Of a DNA stretch of 64,000 nucleotides, positions 61,231 to 64,000 are shown piece by piece; the stretch's first letter is position 1; the number at the start of each line of letters is the position of its first letter. The notes beneath the pieces were generated by a model. That model ran no database searches. It was not told the origin of the DNA and saw only the letters and a program-made list of their open reading frames with translations. Source of the DNA: Simmondsia chinensis (Eukaryota; Streptophyta; Magnoliopsida; Caryophyllales; Simmondsiaceae); contig JAGTTD010000002.1 of assembly GCA_018398585.1 (NCBI GenBank), positions 36,448,186 through 36,512,185 on the forward strand. Direction: 5' to 3'. The translations under genes were made by a program, and so were the position numbers.

Positions 61231-61540
61231 TGGGACATACTTACAATTTGCACAGCCTTTTATTATGGTCACTTTACATATCGTAACCTTAATGTGACAT
61301 CCTTTTAAATGATAAAGAGGTACAATAATATCTTAAATAAGGTTACTGACATCGAAGAAGGGAGAGATAAACTTCTTATGGAAAGAAAAGTTTGAGGGAA
61401 GGTGCGGAGAGGAAATAACTTCATCTTTTCTTAAAATGAAATCAATTTCTCGTAAATAAATAAAATTATTTTGTCTTCAGATCATTTTTACTAATCTTTG
61501 ATACAAGTAAATAATAAAAATTGGATAAAAAATGATAATT

Positions 61541-62166
61541 TCTCAAAATAGTATATTTTAACATTTTTATTCCCAAAATAGCACACAAAAATTAGAAATT
61601 TTCAAAATAGTAAACGAAAATTAAAAATTACCAAAATAACATGCCCAGTTAGCAGTGGCAAACTGTCATCTAAGTAATAACATTTTGGACATTTTATACT
61701 TTTCGAAATTAAAAAACAAAAAAAATGAGCACGGCAGCAACAACCTTTCAGCAAAATGTAAACAAAAATTAAGTTATTCCTAAATATTTTTCATATAACA
61801 TTTAAACATAGATATATAATAATAACAGTAAATATACTTTTTTTTCCAATGAATTTTTGAAATTTTGATATGTGGAATAATAGTATTTATATAACATAAT
61901 ACAAAAAATTTATAAAACAATTACTTTTTTTGACATTTTGGTAAAAAAATTTTGCAGCCGTAAAAAACAAACTAATTTTAGTTTTTATTTAAAAAAATAA
62001 AATAATTAAAATCCCCTTGCGTAGGCGGCAACTTGCCACATGGCATGCTAACTGGACATACTATTTTGATAATTTTCAATTTTCGCATACTATTTTTATT
62101 ATTTCAAATTTTTACGTACTATTTTTAAAATAAAAATATTAAAATATGCTATTTTAAAAAATTTCC
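61541..62166. mobile_element. Foldback element, about 130-bp arms
   Basis: The left arm (AATTTCTCAAAATAGTATAT..., AAATTAGAAATTTTCAAAATAG) and the right arm (ACTATTTTGATAATTTTC..., TATGCTATTTTAAAAAATTTCC) are inverted. GCCCAGTTAGCAGTGGCAA pairs with TTGCCACATGGCATGCTAAC further in. Confidence 0.55.
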
Positions 62167-62723
62167 TAAAAAACACTTCTTTCTAATCAAACTTACCCAA
62201 GAAGTAGTAAGCAGCAACCATATAACACATGGTAATGGGATGGCTGCTGCAAATCTAAGATAGTAAAAATGCCCATCCCATATTCACATGTGAGATGTTT
62301 ATTCAATCCATTGACATGTTAGGGAAAATGAACAAGAAAGCCATCTGCTCCGTGCAAACAACTCAATATCTCAAAAAGACTCTTGTCAAGGTAAGATATG
62401 AAAATCGTAAGATCTATGCAGCTTTATTTACCTCTTAAGATACTATTATATAGAGAGGTTGTTCTTAAAGGACTTCTAACCATATTATTTCATAAAATTT
62501 TGAGGCGACACTATGTCAAAATACCTTATTGAAGCCTGGTTCATATAGTTTTATATTTGCAATTTTTATTTTTTAAGTAACTATGAAGTAAGATTGGAAA
62601 ATTATTTTTTTATTTTCAATTTTTCCACGTTTAAGTGCAAACTAAAATAAAAAGAATAATGTCAAAACCTATTTTTTTAACTTATAAAAAACAAAAGAAT
62701 ACAAATAAAACACAATAACCCAC

Positions 62724-62945
62724 CAGGGCCTTACCTCAGTGGTTGGAAGCAAGTAAGGGGATAGAATATTGCTTTACGCCTAAAGGTCTGAAGTTCGATT
62801 CCCTGCTTGAACCTCTTCCTGAAGAATCCTTGACTTAACTGGCTCATGTGGTAAGTAACAGAGGTCTTTATAGGCTTTGATCATGTGCTAAATACACTTC
62901 TAGACAAGTGAGCTTTGTCCATTGGTGTTAACATAAAATATTTTT
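62724..62945 (+). mobile_element. Possible tRNA-derived SINE
   Basis: CTTACCTCAGTGGTTGGAAGC (A-box-like) and CTGAAGTTCGATTCCCTGC (B-box-like) are in tRNA order. A non-tRNA body (GACAAGTGAGCTTTGTCC) and a T/A-rich end follow. It is too altered for a tRNA gene. Confidence 0.45.
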
Positions 62946-63286
62946 TATCTCCACTCTATTTATTCTTCGCATAACTACATAGTAACAAATACAAATATTA
63001 AAAATATTTTCCTCTATTGCGGAAAAATTGACTCCCTGAAAATTATAGGGGAAATTATTTTGCTTCACTGGGGGGACAACGCTTTCCACTGTAATTTAAT
63101 ATCACAATGCCTCACTTCAACCTTAACTTGGTCAAATATGAATCTTGTACAAATTTATAGAACGAAAACATTTTCTTTAAACAACAAGACAAAAATAAGG
63201 AAAATTATTGCCTTAATTAGTTACAAAAAAGAAAAAACAAGATAAATCATGTAACAAAGTACCATTTAACTCGAGTAAGAAGAGCC

Positions 63287-63801
63287 TCAAATTCTAGCAG
63301 CACAAGCTATCAATCCCTCTTCATCCACAACTTTATGGAATAAGCTCAATTTAGAAATGGCAAGAGCTTCTCCATAAAGAGAAGCCCTTGTCGATTTCAA
63401 AATGCGTACCCCAACATAATCACCGACTCTCGGATGCCTTTCCCCTTCATTATCATCGCTCCCGTTAGGCAATGGCATATTAGTAAATACAACTCGATGA
63501 CCTTTATCACTCTTACCTATAAGCTCCGAGTCCGGGGCTCGCTTATTGGGGCCTTCAACTAGAACAAGCTGGGTTGTACCGATCTGAGAGTCGTAGCGTT
63601 GGCCAGTGCTCTCACGGAAAGCCTCGATAAGTTCAGTAAGCCGCCTTTGTTTTATGGTATCAGGTACATCGTCGATGTAGTTCCTGTGGGCATGAGTTTT
63701 CTCTCTCATGCTGTATGCAAACATGTAAGCCATGTCGTAGCCGACTTCTTTCACTAGGGTCAGCGTGTCCTCGTGCTCCTTCTCTGTTTCCCCACAAAAG
63801 C
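63287..63801 (-). CDS. CDK5RAP1-like: CDK5RAP1-like tRNA methylthiotransferase, last exon (partial)
   Basis: One minus-strand exon runs from an AG acceptor (exon start 63801) to a TGA at 63287-63289, 515 nt. It begins [20 protein letters not shown] and continues [17 protein letters not shown], the end of the radical-SAM barrel of MiaB/CDK5RAP1 enzymes. Next come [19 protein letters not shown] and a TRAM domain ([36 protein letters not shown]), with a plant-type tail ending CAARI. The family adds a methylthio group to isopentenyladenosine in tRNA, using two 4Fe-4S clusters. Plant members of this kind are usually organelle-targeted. The cluster-binding cysteines and transit peptide are right of the window. 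Family is sure; localisation is inferred from the family. Confidence 0.92.
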
Positions 63802-64000
63802 CTGTATCAAGATCGAAATTTGAAGCGTTATAAAGGGAATAGTCGAACTTTAGATTTAAGGCTTCATCTAGATTCCAGAAAGCGTTCTTTCATCCTATTT
63901 CGTAAAATGAAAAACACTAATGATCTAAAGATAGAACATCTGGAGGAAGTAAAGTTGACTTCCTCTCATGAAAAAGAAAGATATTTTTTCCTTCACGGAA

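Noticed and set aside
62724..62800. A tRNA gene
   Set aside because: A and B box words exist, but the acceptor stem and anticodon arm do not pair; it fits a SINE head.

Overview
This is a window of plant nuclear DNA, from a dicot by its protein families and repeats; I cannot name the species. Four spliced genes can be read, all on the minus strand: the first two exons of an FG-GAP repeat membrane protein (2320-2670), a complete 18-exon MORC-family GHKL ATPase gene (6133-22969, 642 codons plus stop), a complete 19-exon beta-galactosidase of the BGAL3 type (35831-51303, 851 aa), and the last exon of a CDK5RAP1-like tRNA methylthiotransferase (63287-63801). I rebuilt both complete genes exon by exon. 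All junctions keep frame, all splice sites are GT-AG except one GC-AG intron in MORC, and both totals divide by three.

The rest is mostly transposable elements. Between MORC and BGAL lies a block of Ty1/copia debris. Element A has a long LTR at 24489-26814 and a pol remnant at 27379-28920. Element B (about 29258-34021) has a primer-binding site and decayed gag, integrase, RT and RNase H, with a TG..CA 3' LTR at 33494-34021. Its 5' LTR is missing; a 250-bp segment that also follows the 3' LTR stands in its place.

The most striking repeat is a SINE family whose 5' head derives from 5S rRNA, including the internal promoter region, joined to the 3' domain of Au/Angio-type SINEs. The copy at 36498-36737 is bounded by a 17-bp target-site duplication, so the 5S part is the true head of a mobile unit and not a chance neighbour. 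Other 5S-headed copies are at 3073, 4005, 37622 and 59107. Headless or 5'-truncated relatives are at 1, 5336, 5690, 6621, 19717, 24949, 45439, 52487 and 61140.

Three kinds of hAT-like non-autonomous element also occur. They share a terminus close to TAGGGATGGCAAT but have interiors built from different reiterated words (CGGGTA, AACCCAAATCC, GAGCTCGAGC); two have clear 8-bp duplications and one a perfect one. The GAGCTC family occupies seven different introns of the beta-galactosidase gene. Several foldback elements, tRNA-derived SINEs and a solo LTR complete the picture.

The genes are unrelated in function (endomembrane protein, chromatin silencing ATPase, cell-wall galactosidase, organellar tRNA modification) and do not form a cluster; introns and spacers have been inflated by repeats.
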